64,000 nt of DNA from Herbaspirillum sp. ST 5-3 (GTDB taxonomy: Bacteria > Pseudomonadota > Gammaproteobacteria > Burkholderiales > Burkholderiaceae_D). The position numbers were made by a program, and so were the translations under genes. The notes under the pieces were generated by a model. The model searched no databases. It saw nothing but the letters and a program-made list of their open reading frames with translations, and was not told where the DNA came from. Every line of letters starts with the position of its first letter. Positions within the stretch are counted from its first letter, which is position 1. The stretch lies in contig NZ_STGI01000001.1 in assembly GCF_004804275.1 (NCBI RefSeq), forward strand, positions 186,001-250,000. The letters are read 5' to 3'. Shown piece by piece: positions 63,547-64,000 of the stretch.

Positions 63547-64000
63547 TTAGCTCTGCTTCTTGAGCTGGTTCCAGGTCTGGGCGGACTTCTTCAGCGCGTC
63601 GGCAACTGAAGTCTTGCCGAGGACGGCCGACTGCCATGCCGTCCCGTTGACTTCGTCCCACTCGCCGAACCAGCGGGTCACAACGTCTTTCTTCTTGACC
63701 AGCTGCTGCTGCTTCTCGTACATCGCGATATCGGAGTACTTCTGGTATGAAGCGCGGATGTCGGGATCCTTGAAGAGTTCCTTGGCGCCGAAGCCGGAAC
63801 CGACATCGGTGAAGAGCATTTTCTGGAACTGGTACTTGCCGTCCGCCTTGCCGCCAAACCATTCGATCAGCTTCGCCGCATTCGCCGCGCGGGACTTGTC
63901 GGCAGCCGCCTGCGCAGTCATGCCATGGAAACGCATCCAGCCGACGGTGGCGTGCGAACCTTGCGGACCGGCAGGCATCATGGCCTGGTGGACGCGGCCG
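63547..64000 (-). CDS. ABC transporter substrate-binding protein, C-terminal part
   Basis: The frame runs off the right edge, so only ~150 C-terminal residues are present (GRVHQAMMPAGPQGSHATVGWMRFHGMTAQ ... LKKSAQTWNQLKKQS). The pattern of Trp/Phe/Gly-rich helices and position suggest the MalE/UgpB (family 1) solute-binding proteins. It binds the substrate in the periplasm and starts this transcript. The ligand cannot be guessed from this piece. Confidence 0.88.
   Translation of the reverse strand, partial: GRVHQAMMPAGPQGSHATVGWMRFHGMTAQAAADKSRAANAAKLIEWFGGKADGKYQFQKMLFTDVGSGFGAKELFKDPDIRASYQKYSDIAMYEKQQQLVKKKDVVTRWFGEWDEVNGTAWQSAVLGKTSVADALKKSAQTWNQLKKQS

Overview
The window looks like a chromosomal stretch of a GC-rich betaproteobacterium of the order Burkholderiales, probably an Oxalobacteraceae relative (Herbaspirillum/Noviherbaspirillum type). 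This is inferred from the long CTC-type L25, the ctaC-ctaD-ctaG-ctaE oxidase cluster with the tiny assembly ORF and DUF2970/DUF2909 proteins, a PhaM-like granule protein and the betaproteobacterial porin. No rRNA, tRNA, CRISPR, prophage or insertion sequence was seen, and taxonomy cannot be proved from what is here.

Layout. 1-6.2 kb: 3' end of prs, rplY, pth, a patatin-like gene, ychF, a MOSC protein and a diguanylate cyclase. 6.2-10.4 kb (minus): ferredoxin, coaD, rsmD and a pair of M16 peptidases, one with the HxxEH zinc site and one without. 10.5-14.5 kb (plus): ftsY-ftsE-ftsX, then rpoH behind a perfect CIRCE element. 14.5-23.9 kb (minus): a complete cytochrome c oxidase locus (ctaC with a fused cytochrome c domain, ctaD, a 35-residue assembly ORF, ctaG, DUF2970, ctaE, SURF1, SCO-like proteins, ctaA, cyoE), so oxidase subunits, copper insertion and heme A synthesis sit together. 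23.9-29.1 kb: a BioC-like methyltransferase, a ComF-like gene, trmL, a periplasmic copper chaperone, a rhizobial-type asparaginase, rfaE2 and a diiron ferritin-like protein. 29.2-40.2 kb: two MFS transporters, a PhaM-like protein, two tandem DUF3108 proteins, queC, a three-gene signalling cassette (cyclic-nucleotide-binding protein, calcineurin-like phosphoesterase, Ser/Thr kinase fused to UspA), DUF72, a small helical protein and a nucleotidyltransferase.

40.2-47.0 kb is an aromatic amino acid catabolic block: a 1204-residue fused indolepyruvate ferredoxin oxidoreductase, an EF-hand protein, phenylalanine hydroxylase, 4-hydroxyphenylpyruvate dioxygenase and a divergent Lrp/AsnC regulator with a near-perfect palindrome in the shared promoter region. 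47.1-51.8 kb holds a GNAT protein, an orphan LivJ-like binding protein, and a TetR gene flanked on both sides by the same roughly 22-bp palindrome, followed by NIPSNAP and L-serine dehydratase genes.

51.8-64.0 kb (minus) is a tightly packed catabolic unit of twelve genes: a MalE/UgpB-type binding protein (cut by the window end), two permeases, an ATPase, the medium, small and large subunits of a molybdenum hydroxylase, a 3-hydroxyisobutyrate-dehydrogenase-like reductase, CoxG, a porin, an M20 amidohydrolase and XdhC. The large subunit shows no form I CO dehydrogenase motif, so this looks like an uptake and oxidation pathway for an unidentified organic substrate. It is the best candidate for an undescribed system here.
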